The notes under the pieces are model-generated. The model did no database searches. It worked only from the letters and a program-made list of their open reading frames with translations, and had not been told where the DNA came from. From assembly GCA_002394205.1 (NCBI GenBank), contig DGTC01000002.1, positions 62,001-126,000 of the forward strand: DNA of 64,000 bases, written 5' to 3'. Positions 44,069 to 53,835 of the stretch are shown here, piece by piece. Position numbers and translations under genes: made by a program. Origin of the DNA: Lachnospira sp. UBA4346. GTDB taxonomy: Bacteria; Bacillota; Clostridia; Lachnospirales; Lachnospiraceae. Numbering within the stretch: the stretch's first letter is position 1; every line of letters begins with the position of its first letter.

Positions 44069-44140
44069 CTGTGGCATAAAGAAAATTAGTATGATATACT
44101 TGTTCTATACAATCAACGTGATTAGATATAGGAGGAGTTT

Positions 44141-45781
44141 ATGTGGTTAGCTGACTTAGGAAATGGAGAATACCGGAATCCGATATTATATGCAGATTAT
44201 TCAGATCCGGATGCGATTCGTGTGGGAGAAGATTATTTCTGTATTGCATCAAGTTTTAGCAATGCACCGGCATTGCCGATTTTACATTCAAAGGATTTGG
44301 TTAACTGGAAAGTTGTGAATTATGTATTAAAGAAAGTACCGGAGTTTCGTTATCGTAATCCGATTCATGGCTGTGGCGTGTGGGCACCGGCAATTCGTTA
44401 TCATGAAGGAACGTACTATGTATGCTTTCCAATGCCGGATGAAGGAATTTATATGTCTACGACGACAGATCCGTTTGGAGAATGGAGTGAACCTGTGAAT
44501 ATCAGACCGGGGGCAGGCTGGATTGATCCGTGTCCATTTTGGGATGAGGACGGAAAAGCATATCTCGTAGCAGGTGTTGCAAAGAGCAGAATCGGCTATA
44601 AGAGCGTATTGCATATGGTTGAAATGCAGCCGGACGGTATGGGACTAATCGGTGAAGAAGTTACAATTTTTGATGGAAATGAAAACGATCAGGTAACGAT
44701 TGAAGGTCCTAAGATGTATAAAAGGAACGGCTATTATTATATTTTTGCTCCGGCAGGTGGTGTTAAGACAGGCTGGCAGACAGTTCTTCGTTCGAAGAAT
44801 GTGTTCGGGCCGTATGAGTATAAAGTTGTTATGCGACAGGGAGATTCGTTGGTAAATGGTCCGCATCAGGGAGCCTGGGTAGATACGGTGACCGGAGAAG
44901 ACTGGTTTCTGCATTTTCAGGATGTATATGCAGCCGGAAGAATTATGCATCTGCAGCCGATGCACTGGGAAAATGACTGGCCGATTATCGGCGTGAATAA
45001 GTCGGGAAATGATTATGGAGAGCCGGTGGAGAAATATTGTAAGCCAAATATCGGAAAGAGTGCACAGGAGCTGGCAGATCAGAGCCAATATCCAATCTGT
45101 GAACCGGATACAGATGATGAATTTGATACAGACACTTTGGGAATGCAGTGGCAGTGGAATTCGAATCCGGAGGAGGATTGGTATGCATTGAATCCGCAGA
45201 AGTCAGAGATTACACTGCATGCGGTGAACGCAGCTGCACATCGGCCGGTTAGCGATTATCGAAATCTGCTGCTTCAGAAGTGGCCGGCACCGGAATTTAG
45301 CTGTATAACGAAGATGGATTTCTCACAGATGAAAGAAGGAGAACATGCCGGAATCGTTTCACTTGGTGTTATTTATGGCGCACTTGCAATTCGTCTTCAT
45401 CAGGGTTCTTATCAGTTAGAGAAGATTACAGGGGAGCAGGAGTTTGACTGTGACGTACCATATACGGATGAACAGGTCGAAGTAATTGCTCATTTAGATG
45501 AACAGATGGCTGCGAATAAGCAGGTATATTTTAAATATCAGGTAAAGCGCACGGGGTATGAAAATCACAAGGAAATGGATGTATCTGTTACGCATATACC
45601 ACAGGAAGAGATTACATTTGCAATCAGCTATAATGGTACAGATTATGATAATATTTTCACAATCAAGGCAAAGGCAGGACGTTGGGTAGGTGTCAAGAAC
45701 GGAATATTTATATCTCATAAGAGTGATTCTGTAAATAAAGAGCTAGGTGCTGTTTCAGTAGATTATGTAAGATATCAGTAA
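44141..45781 (+). CDS. Family 43 glycoside hydrolase (beta-xylosidase / arabinofuranosidase type), intracellular
   Basis: A 546-residue GH43 enzyme. The five-blade propeller has the catalytic base Asp22 in YSDPDAI, the pKa-tuning Asp in WIDPCPFWDEDG and the acid Glu in TIEGPKMY. A C-terminal beta-sandwich (from about residue 340, DDEFDTDTLGMQWQWNSNP) is the usual second domain. There is no signal peptide, so it should act on imported xylo- or arabino-oligosaccharides. No transporter is adjacent. AGGAGG lies six bases before the ATG. Confidence 0.92.
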   Translation: MWLADLGNGEYRNPILYADYSDPDAIRVGEDYFCIASSFSNAPALPILHSKDLVNWKVVNYVLKKVPEFRYRNPIHGCGVWAPAIRYHEGTYYVCFPMPDEGIYMSTTTDPFGEWSEPVNIRPGAGWIDPCPFWDEDGKAYLVAGVAKSRIGYKSVLHMVEMQPDGMGLIGEEVTIFDGNENDQVTIEGPKMYKRNGYYYIFAPAGGVKTGWQTVLRSKNVFGPYEYKVVMRQGDSLVNGPHQGAWVDTVTGEDWFLHFQDVYAAGRIMHLQPMHWENDWPIIGVNKSGNDYGEPVEKYCKPNIGKSAQELADQSQYPICEPDTDDEFDTDTLGMQWQWNSNPEEDWYALNPQKSEITLHAVNAAAHRPVSDYRNLLLQKWPAPEFSCITKMDFSQMKEGEHAGIVSLGVIYGALAIRLHQGSYQLEKITGEQEFDCDVPYTDEQVEVIAHLDEQMAANKQVYFKYQVKRTGYENHKEMDVSVTHIPQEEITFAISYNGTDYDNIFTIKAKAGRWVGVKNGIFISHKSDSVNKELGAVSVDYVRYQ

Positions 45782-45806
45782 AAAATAAGCAATATTAAAA
45801 ATAAAA

Positions 45807-45850
45807 AATGCCATATCGGAATGTTGTGTTTCGATATGGCATTTATACAT
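45807..45850. terminator. Bidirectional terminator between GH43 and the minus-strand gene
   Basis: Stem AAATGCCATATCG / CGATATGGCATTT with A-rich left and T-rich right flanks, placed between convergent genes. Confidence 0.85.
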
Positions 45851-45881
45851 TTTTACATAGTTTATTACAAGTAAATGGAAA

Positions 45882-46364
45882 TTATTGGATGCGGCATTTA
45901 TTTAGTGCTTCATCAATTGCATTTAGGATTCTTGTTGATGTATACTTATTATCAGCAGAGTAAGAGATGTTTTGAACACTGCCATTGGCAATTACATTTG
46001 TTGCTAATTCAGAAAATACTGATTCTAACATAGGATACATGGTTGTAACGGAATCGGATAAATGTACCATTTGAATATCGTTGATGTGATTTTCATCGAC
46101 GGTTACTTCAATATCAATTGGTGTTCCGTTGAGCGTTAGAGAAGAGGTATATACGCCGGGAACATATGTAGAAGATACAGAAGCATTTGTGTGAAGATCC
46201 TGATGCGTCTGGATAGAAGTTAGTTTGGAGGTGGCTTCGGCTATGCTGTCTTTGTTTAAAGTAAGAATTGCAATGATAAGAAGCAGAATACCGATACCGA
46301 TGGCGACAGCACACAGAATCAGACGTTTCATGGGAATAACAACAATTTTGGTAGGTGAGTTCAT
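45882..46364 (-). CDS. Membrane-anchored FMN-binding-like domain protein
   Basis: A 160-residue protein with an N-terminal membrane anchor (LILCAVAIGIGILLLIIAIL) and an extracytoplasmic domain that follows the FMN_bind pattern: YVPGVYTSSLTLNGTPIDIEVTVDENHINDIQMV, then NGSVQNISYSADNKYTSTRILNAIDEAL. In flavinylated domains the last segment reads S/T-GA-T-x-S/T and its threonine carries FMN; here the place of SGAT is SADNKYTS, so covalent flavin binding is doubtful. The ATG at 46364 has AAAGGAT upstream. Electron-transfer partners are not encoded nearby. Confidence 0.7.
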   Translation of the reverse strand: MNSPTKIVVIPMKRLILCAVAIGIGILLLIIAILTLNKDSIAEATSKLTSIQTHQDLHTNASVSSTYVPGVYTSSLTLNGTPIDIEVTVDENHINDIQMVHLSDSVTTMYPMLESVFSELATNVIANGSVQNISYSADNKYTSTRILNAIDEALNKCRIQ

Positions 46365-46485
46365 ATATAGATCCTTTCTCAATGACATATGATGTTGTTA
46401 TTAAAATATGCGATATATGAGTGATATATGAGAAAAGATTTTGAACGAATAAAAAGAACAGGCATGGATAGAGGGGAGCGTATTT

Positions 46486-49400
46486 ATGGCATTACAATAT
46501 GTATATGGTAGTTCCGGATTTGGAAAATCTACTTATATATATCAGGAAATAATACAGGAATCAATGAAGTATCCGGAAAAGAATTATATTATTGTTGTAC
46601 CGGAACAGTATACGATGGAGACACAGAAAAAACTCGTTATGTCACATCCCAATAAAGGAATTTTGAATATTGATGTTGTGAGTTTTGAGCGGCTTGCATA
46701 CAAGGTGTTTGAAGAAGTTGGCGGAGAAAATCGTGCAGTGTTAGATGATATGGGAAAGAATCTGATTCTTCGCAATGTATTAGAGCATCAGAAGAAGCAT
46801 CTTACATATTTTGGAAAAAGTATTCAAAAGACAGGCTTTGTTACGGAATTGAAGTCTGTTATTTCGGAGCTTTTACAATATGATATTTGGCCACAACAGT
46901 TAATGCAGATAGAAAAAGATACGACAAACAGACAATTGCAGGCAAAGTTGGCGGATATCAGTCTGGTATATGAACAATTTAAAGGGTATTTACAGGATCA
47001 TTATATTACAACGGAAGAGATTTTGGATGTTTTATGCAGCGTAATTACAAAGTCAGAACGCATCAAGAATAGTGAGATTGTTTTTGACGGATTTACGGGA
47101 TTTACGCCGATACAGTATAAGCTATTGCGTTTATTGCTGACATTGTGTCAGAAGGTATCTGTGTCGGTTACAATGGATGCTGCGGAACGTGCAAATGTCA
47201 GAGAGGGAATACAAAATCTTTTTTTTATGAGTAAAGACATGGTCTATCAGCTCAATCAGATTTGTGATGAAGAACGGATTGCAATTTTACAACCGATTGT
47301 ATTAAAGGATGATACACATACACGATTTACTGATTCTAAGGAGTTGGCATTTTTAGAGAAGAATCTGTTTCGATATAATCACAAACGGTATACGCAGTCA
47401 GTAGAGCATATTCATTTATTTGCAGGAACGAATCCGAAAGAAGAGATTCAGTATGCAGTTGCGACGATTTTACGGCTGACGAGACAGGAGGGGTATCGTT
47501 ATAGAGATATAGCGATTGTAACCGGAGATTTACAGCAGTATGGTATCTTAGCAGGCAATATTTTAGAACAGAATCAGATTCCGTATTTCTTAGATTATAA
47601 GCGTTCTGTGACGGATAATCCTTTTGTGGAAATGCTGCGCAGTGCAATAGAAGTCGTAGAAAAAGGCTACACATACGATACGGTATTTCGGTATCTGAAG
47701 ACAGGATTGAGTGGCATTGCAAGAGATGAAATTGATATGCTTGAAAATTACTGTCTTGCAGTCGGAATCCGTGGAAGAAAGGCTTGGCATGAGCCGTGGA
47801 AAAAGAAGAGCAGACGAAGAGCAGATGCGTATGATTATGTGCGTTTAGAGGAAATGCGCAGCAAGATTGTAAGGGATTTTGCAGAGTTAGATGACGTATT
47901 GCGTGATACAAATGCAACGGTTCGTGATTATGTTGGAGCATTATATCATTTTATCATACAGATTCAGGGACAGAAACGATTAGAATATTTGAAAAATCGT
48001 ACGGATACAGGCAGGGAATATGAACAGTTGTATAAAAAGGTCATTGATTTATTTGATAAAATCGTTGAACTTTTAGGTACGGAGCAGGTATCGGTAAAAG
48101 AATTTGCAAAAATTTTAGATGCCGGCTTTGAAGAGATGAAAGTGGGATTAATTCCGCCGACAAAAGACTGTGTGGTTGTAGGTGATATTGAACGAACCCG
48201 TCTAGATAATATACAGATATTGTTCTTTATTGGGGTAAATGATGGGATTGTGCCGAAACGAAGTGAGAATAAAGGCTTGTTATCGGAGACAGACCGCAGT
48301 GAATTAGAGCAGATGGAGGTGACATTATCGCCGACGGCAAGAGAACGTGCATTTGTACAGAAGTTCTATTTATATCTGATTCTGACGAAAGCATCTAAGG
48401 AATTGTATATTTCATATGCCAAAAAAGACAGTTCCGGAAAAGCACTGCTGCCTTCCTATCTTTTACGAAATTTAAAAGTAATGTATCCGAAATTGACAGT
48501 AACGGATTCGGAACAGCAGTTGGCACACAAGATGTTGCAGATTCCGAAAACGGAATTAGAATGGTCAGAAGAAAGCTATATGAAGACGTTGGGGGACTAT
48601 ATTGTTCATCAGATGTATGGAGATACTGTTGAGGGAAGTGTTTCTGCATTTGAGAAATTTTCAATGTGTCAGTTTGCGTATTTCTTACAATACGGTCTTC
48701 ACATTGAAGAACGGGAAGAACATACATTTCAGATGAATGATTTCGGTACGATTCTGCATGCAGTCATTGAGCAGGTATCAAAGACGTTACAAAATGAGAA
48801 GAAATCTTTTTCACTGCTGACACAAGAGGAACGTCATCAGTTGGTAGAAGATAGTATTGTGGCAATTACGGAAGTATATGGAAATACCATTCTTAAAGAT
48901 TCCAGCCGCAATGAGTATCTGATTCGTCGAATGACAGAACTTGCAGACAGAACGATTTGGGCAATTGGCAGGCAGTTAGAATGTGGAACGTTTCATCCGG
49001 ATGCATATGAAATGAAGTTTGTGCTGGATGATGAAGTGGTAGAACAGAAGAAAAAGCTGGAAATGCGTGGTAAAATTGACCGAATTGATATTTGTGAAGA
49101 TGAAAATAACATCTATGTTCGTATCGTTGATTATAAATCAGGAACGTCAGATTTTAATCTGTTACAGACTTATTATGGGTTGAAATTACAGTTAATTCTG
49201 TATATGAAGGCGGCAAAACACATTGAGCAGTTAAGAAATTCAGATAGCAATAAAAAAATTGTTCCGGCAGGAATGTTGTATTTTAATATTGATAATCCGA
49301 TTATTGATTTGGGAAAAGATGCATCGAACCTCCTCAAGCTAGAAGAAGCGGCACAAAAAGAAAAAATAGAAGAACGTATTCAAGACTCATTGGCGATGAA

Positions 49401-49818
49401 AGGCGTTGTGAGTGATGACATTGCGGTAATTCGAAAAATGGATGATTTTGAATCGGGAAAATCTCATAATATACCGGTTACATTAAAAAAGAATGGAGAA
49501 GAATTAGATGAACGCGGCAGCCGGACAATCAGTGCTGCACAGTTTGATATTCTAGAAGACTATGTTACAAAATTATCAAATGATATTGCAAAGAATATTT
49601 TCCATGGGAAAATTGCAGTCAATCCATTCAGACAGGGAAACAGAAGTGGCTGTGATTACTGTCCGTTTCATGCAGTGTGCGGATTCTCACCGGATTTGAA
49701 CAGGGGCGAATATCGTACGTTAAAGAAGATGGACACAGAAGAATTATGGGAGAAAATGAAAAAGGAGGACGGCAGTCATGGAGACGAGATGGACGCCACA
49801 ACAACAGAAAGCAATTAG
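46486..49818 (+). CDS. addB: AddB (RexB) subunit of the AddAB helicase-nuclease
   Basis: Recombination repair of double-strand breaks with AddA. The 1110-residue protein starts with an ATP-binding loop (YGSSGFGKST), has a degenerate helicase core and ends with the RecB-type nuclease (IVDYKSGTSDF). The four Fe-S cysteines of AddB are in place: one in FSMCQFAYFL and three in GCDYCPFHAVCGF. GAGG lies before the ATG. The last 41 bases overlap addA. Confidence 0.95.
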   Translation: MALQYVYGSSGFGKSTYIYQEIIQESMKYPEKNYIIVVPEQYTMETQKKLVMSHPNKGILNIDVVSFERLAYKVFEEVGGENRAVLDDMGKNLILRNVLEHQKKHLTYFGKSIQKTGFVTELKSVISELLQYDIWPQQLMQIEKDTTNRQLQAKLADISLVYEQFKGYLQDHYITTEEILDVLCSVITKSERIKNSEIVFDGFTGFTPIQYKLLRLLLTLCQKVSVSVTMDAAERANVREGIQNLFFMSKDMVYQLNQICDEERIAILQPIVLKDDTHTRFTDSKELAFLEKNLFRYNHKRYTQSVEHIHLFAGTNPKEEIQYAVATILRLTRQEGYRYRDIAIVTGDLQQYGILAGNILEQNQIPYFLDYKRSVTDNPFVEMLRSAIEVVEKGYTYDTVFRYLKTGLSGIARDEIDMLENYCLAVGIRGRKAWHEPWKKKSRRRADAYDYVRLEEMRSKIVRDFAELDDVLRDTNATVRDYVGALYHFIIQIQGQKRLEYLKNRTDTGREYEQLYKKVIDLFDKIVELLGTEQVSVKEFAKILDAGFEEMKVGLIPPTKDCVVVGDIERTRLDNIQILFFIGVNDGIVPKRSENKGLLSETDRSELEQMEVTLSPTARERAFVQKFYLYLILTKASKELYISYAKKDSSGKALLPSYLLRNLKVMYPKLTVTDSEQQLAHKMLQIPKTELEWSEESYMKTLGDYIVHQMYGDTVEGSVSAFEKFSMCQFAYFLQYGLHIEEREEHTFQMNDFGTILHAVIEQVSKTLQNEKKSFSLLTQEERHQLVEDSIVAITEVYGNTILKDSSRNEYLIRRMTELADRTIWAIGRQLECGTFHPDAYEMKFVLDDEVVEQKKKLEMRGKIDRIDICEDENNIYVRIVDYKSGTSDFNLLQTYYGLKLQLILYMKAAKHIEQLRNSDSNKKIVPAGMLYFNIDNPIIDLGKDASNLLKLEEAAQKEKIEERIQDSLAMKGVVSDDIAVIRKMDDFESGKSHNIPVTLKKNGEELDERGSRTISAAQFDILEDYVTKLSNDIAKNIFHGKIAVNPFRQGNRSGCDYCPFHAVCGFSPDLNRGEYRTLKKMDTEELWEKMKKEDGSHGDEMDATTTESN

Positions 49819-52800
49819 TCGGGATGGCAGAAATATTTTGGTATCGGCAGCAGCAGGCTCTGGTAAGACTGCGGTATTGGTAGAACGAATTTTTCAAAAA
49901 ATTGCAGGTGAAAATGGAACAGATATTGATAAACTGGTGGTTGTAACGTTTACAAAGGCGGCAGCAGCAGAGATGAAGCAGAGAATCCGGGATGCGATTG
50001 ATGCCAGATTAGAAACAGAGCCGGATAATATTCGTCTGCAAAAACAGCTTACTCTTGTTCAGAATGCACAGATTACAACAATTGACAGTTTTTGTCTGAA
50101 TATTATTCGCAATTATTTTACGGAAATTGATTTAGATCCCGGATTTCGGACCGCAGATGAAGGAGAGATGAAACTGCTTGAGCACGACGTAATGGAAGAA
50201 ATGCTCGAAGATTATTATTCGGAGGATCGTGAGGAATTTACCAAGTTTGTAGAAGGGTATGGAACAGGAAAAAATGATGAAAAAATCGAAGAAATTATTT
50301 TGAAACTGTATCATTTTGCGAGAAGCTATCCATGGCCGGAAGAATGGTATGATTCTTGCGTTCAGATGTATGATATTGCAGATGAAGATGCATTTGAAAA
50401 GAATACGGCAATGCGGTATTTAACGGATTATGTAGCACGCAGACTGACGGACTTTGACAAAGAATATACAATATTAGAAGAAATCTGTTCACAGGCAGAC
50501 GGACCACAGATGTATCTGGCGGCGATTCAGTCCGATCATATGGGGATGCATATGATTCAGAACGCAGCCAATTTTGCAGAAATGTCACGTCTGGTACAGC
50601 TTTTATCTTTTGATGCGTTAGGCAGAAAGAAGTTAAATGAGGTATCGGAGGATAAGAAAGCGTATGTAAAAGCATGCAGAGATAACTATAAGGATTTTGT
50701 TAATAAGACATTAAAAACAAAGATATTCTCAAAAGATGTGGAAGAAATATTAAGAGATATTCACCAGAACAAGGCGGCGGTCGCAGTTATGGTAGAACTT
50801 GCAAGAGATTTTACAGCACGTATGCAAAAGGAGAAAAAGGAACGAAATATTATTGATTTTAATGATATGGAACATATGGCATTAAATATTCTGGTGCATC
50901 GTGAAAATGGTAAAAGCAGTTATACAGAAGTGGCAGATATATTAAGTGCATTTTATGAAGAGATTCTGATAGATGAGTATCAGGACAGTAATATGCTGCA
51001 GGAAGAGATTCTGACGGCTGTTTCAAAGGGAAAATATGATGCTGCAAAGAATAATATCTATATGGTAGGCGATGTGAAGCAGAGTATTTACCGTTTCCGT
51101 ATGGCAGCACCAGAGTTGTTTATGGAAAAATATAACAGCTATACACCAGAGGAGAGTGCTGCCGAAAAGATTGAGTTACAGAAGAATTTCCGAAGCCGAA
51201 AAAATGTGTTAGATACCGTAAATGATGTATTTGCCGGTGCAATGAATGAAGAATATACAGGAATTACATATGATGAAAAAGCACAGTTGAATGTTGGATT
51301 TGACTATGAACAGTTAGAAACATCGGAAGTAAAGGAAGCCGGCATTACGTTTGGAACGGAAGAAGAACGTGCAACAGAAGTACTATTTGTAATGTCGCAA
51401 AAAGATGTGACGGATGAAGAATTTGCTGCAGATGAAGAGAAAGAACAGGATGCATCAGAAAAGGTGAGAGGTACGATTACACCGGCACAGTCACCGAAAG
51501 AGTTACAGGCGATGGCGATTGCACATAAGATAAAGAAACTGATGCAGGGAAAAGATGGAAAGCCATATCTGGTCTATGATAAAAAGAGTCCGCTTGGGTA
51601 TCGTAAGATTCGATACAGTGATATTGTGATTTTGTTAAGAACGGTAACAGGCTGGGCAGACACATTTGTTGATGTACTGATGAATCAGGATATTCCGGCA
51701 TATTCTGATGCTTCGACCGGATATTTTAATGTGCGGGAAATTAAGTTATTGCTGAGTTATCTGACAGTGATTGATAATCCATTGCAGGATATACCGATGG
51801 CGGCTGTATTGCTGTCTTATTTCGGGCGACTGGATACGCAGGAGCTGGCAATGCTTCGTATGTGTAATCGCAGGAAAAACTTATGGGAAACAATACAGTA
51901 CATTTATGAATTGAAAAATAAAAATACAAAACAGGAGTTGGCAGACAATAAAAGTGATGAAAGTAATATAGATAATATCATACAAAATGCTGATACAGAA
52001 TCGGAGCATACCGATAATCCGCAGGAAAAAGCAGAATATGATGATACACAGGTAGAGCAGGTTCTTGCAAATGAAGAACTGTGTCGAAAATTGAATCAGC
52101 TTGTAGAAAAATTAACATTCTATCGGGATAAGGCAGAGATTCTTTCGATTTATAATTTGATTTGGGAAGTGGTTTATCAGACCGGTTATTATGATTATGT
52201 TGGTACGATGCCGGCAGGAGCAACCAGACAGGCGAATGTCGACTTGCTGTTAGAGCGTGCTTCTGCATATGAAAAGACAAGTTACAGCGGACTGTTTAAT
52301 TTTCTAAGATATATTGAGCGTATGCAGAAGTTTGATGTGGATTTTGCGGAAGCAACACTGCTAGGGGAAAATGAGAATCTTGTGCGTGTGATGAGTATTC
52401 ATAAGAGTAAAGGATTGGAATTTCCGGTTGTATTTGTTGCAGGTATGGATAAGAAAATTAATCTGTCAGATGCAGGTGGTGATGTGATTATAGATAAAGA
52501 TTTAGGTATCGGAACCAATGCCATTTATATGGATAAACGTATTAAGACACCGACCTGTATTAAGGCAGCAGTTGGAGCGAGAATCGCACAGGAGAGCATC
52601 AGTGAAGAATTACGTGTACTATATGTAGCAATGACGCGTGCAAGAGAAAAGCTGATTATGGTTGGATGTATTCCGGAGAAGTCAGAGGAGAAGCAGCGTC
52701 AGAACTGGCAGGATAAATCTGTACATATTCAGACAACAGGAACGCTTACATATTCAGATATTGCAACCTGTGGTACATATGCAGATATGGTAATGCCGAT

Positions 52801-53695
52801 TGTATTAAATGATAATCAGGCAGGAAAGGCATATAGTAACACGGGTGTATTCGCATATGAAACGGTTCCGGAGAGAACACTTTATGAACAGATGCAAAAC
52901 CAGCAGGATGTTGATTTGACAGAATCAGAAGAAGCGGAATGTGAGGTGGAGGCAGACACAGTTGATTCTATACAAATGCCATATCCATACGAGCAGGAAG
53001 CGCAGACGAAAACGAAAGTGACAGTATCCGAATTAAAGAAGCAGCAGGCAGATCAGGATTTCTTAGAAGAAAGTACATATTCAGAAGATTATCTTGCAGC
53101 AAGACAGGCAGAAGATGCAGATGAACAGGCAGACAGTGCAGCGGATGTGGAGGAAATTGTACCAAAGTTTTTAAGAGAGGGAGAGGAAACGCTTCCTGCG
53201 AATGAACGTGGTACGGCATATCATCGTGTTATGGAATGTCTAAACTATGAAAGTGATGTTGACGCAGCAATGATGAAACAAGAAATTGCACAAATGTTAC
53301 AGGATGAGAAGCTGACACAAAGTCAGTATGACTGTATTGAAGCAGAAAAAATCCTGGCATTTGTACAGTCACCGATTGGAAAACGTGTACAGGCAGCGAA
53401 GCAGCGCAATCAGCTCTGGAGAGAGCAGCCATTTGTATTTACTGATGCGGACAGTGCGGATGATTTGCTGATTCAGGGTGTTATAGATTTATACCTTGAA
53501 GAGGCAGAAGAGATTGTGATTGTCGATTATAAGACGGACAGAGTCAAAAAGGGTAAGGCAGGAGAAAAAGAATTAATCCGCAGATACCAGATTCAGCTGT
53601 CTTATTATGCAAAGGCAATCGAGCAGATTACGGGGAAGCGTGTAAAAGAGAAGATAATATATTCCTTTACGTTAGGAAAAGAGATTCCGGTATAA
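49778..53695 (+). CDS. addA: AddA (RexA) subunit of the AddAB helicase-nuclease
   Basis: UvrD-like helicase plus nuclease, 1305 residues. Helicase motifs: Walker A in SAAAGSGKTAVL, FTKAAAAEM, DEYQDSN, GDVKQSIYRFR, and YVAMTRAREKL; nuclease motif in IVDYKTDRVK. Two acidic low-complexity linkers stand out, around residues 715-765 (DNKSDESNIDNIIQNADTE) and 1035-1125 (SEEAECEVEADTV, EDADEQADSAADVEE). AAGGAGG lies before the ATG, which overlaps addB, giving coupled translation. Acts in the cytoplasm on DNA ends, probably reading a Chi-type site not identifiable here. Confidence 0.96.
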   Translation: METRWTPQQQKAISRDGRNILVSAAAGSGKTAVLVERIFQKIAGENGTDIDKLVVVTFTKAAAAEMKQRIRDAIDARLETEPDNIRLQKQLTLVQNAQITTIDSFCLNIIRNYFTEIDLDPGFRTADEGEMKLLEHDVMEEMLEDYYSEDREEFTKFVEGYGTGKNDEKIEEIILKLYHFARSYPWPEEWYDSCVQMYDIADEDAFEKNTAMRYLTDYVARRLTDFDKEYTILEEICSQADGPQMYLAAIQSDHMGMHMIQNAANFAEMSRLVQLLSFDALGRKKLNEVSEDKKAYVKACRDNYKDFVNKTLKTKIFSKDVEEILRDIHQNKAAVAVMVELARDFTARMQKEKKERNIIDFNDMEHMALNILVHRENGKSSYTEVADILSAFYEEILIDEYQDSNMLQEEILTAVSKGKYDAAKNNIYMVGDVKQSIYRFRMAAPELFMEKYNSYTPEESAAEKIELQKNFRSRKNVLDTVNDVFAGAMNEEYTGITYDEKAQLNVGFDYEQLETSEVKEAGITFGTEEERATEVLFVMSQKDVTDEEFAADEEKEQDASEKVRGTITPAQSPKELQAMAIAHKIKKLMQGKDGKPYLVYDKKSPLGYRKIRYSDIVILLRTVTGWADTFVDVLMNQDIPAYSDASTGYFNVREIKLLLSYLTVIDNPLQDIPMAAVLLSYFGRLDTQELAMLRMCNRRKNLWETIQYIYELKNKNTKQELADNKSDESNIDNIIQNADTESEHTDNPQEKAEYDDTQVEQVLANEELCRKLNQLVEKLTFYRDKAEILSIYNLIWEVVYQTGYYDYVGTMPAGATRQANVDLLLERASAYEKTSYSGLFNFLRYIERMQKFDVDFAEATLLGENENLVRVMSIHKSKGLEFPVVFVAGMDKKINLSDAGGDVIIDKDLGIGTNAIYMDKRIKTPTCIKAAVGARIAQESISEELRVLYVAMTRAREKLIMVGCIPEKSEEKQRQNWQDKSVHIQTTGTLTYSDIATCGTYADMVMPIVLNDNQAGKAYSNTGVFAYETVPERTLYEQMQNQQDVDLTESEEAECEVEADTVDSIQMPYPYEQEAQTKTKVTVSELKKQQADQDFLEESTYSEDYLAARQAEDADEQADSAADVEEIVPKFLREGEETLPANERGTAYHRVMECLNYESDVDAAMMKQEIAQMLQDEKLTQSQYDCIEAEKILAFVQSPIGKRVQAAKQRNQLWREQPFVFTDADSADDLLIQGVIDLYLEEAEEIVIVDYKTDRVKKGKAGEKELIRRYQIQLSYYAKAIEQITGKRVKEKIIYSFTLGKEIPV

Positions 53696-53712
53696 TTTGC
53701 ATTTAAAAGGCA

Positions 53713-53741
53713 TTGAGAAATCTTTATTAGTGTGCTACAAT
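53713..53741 (+). promoter_or_regulatory. Sigma-A promoter of purL
   Basis: TTGAGA (53713-53718), a 17-bp spacer and TACAAT (53736-53741). The ~90-base leader has a small dyad (TTAGA-TTCG-TCTAA, 53792-53805) of unknown use. No purine riboswitch core. Confidence 0.7.
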
Positions 53742-53835
53742 AAAGTTCTATTCATTAAATATAGGGAATAGATACAAAGATAATGAACAGGTTAGATTCG
53801 TCTAATCATAACCTTATCAGTATTAGGAGGAAGAA

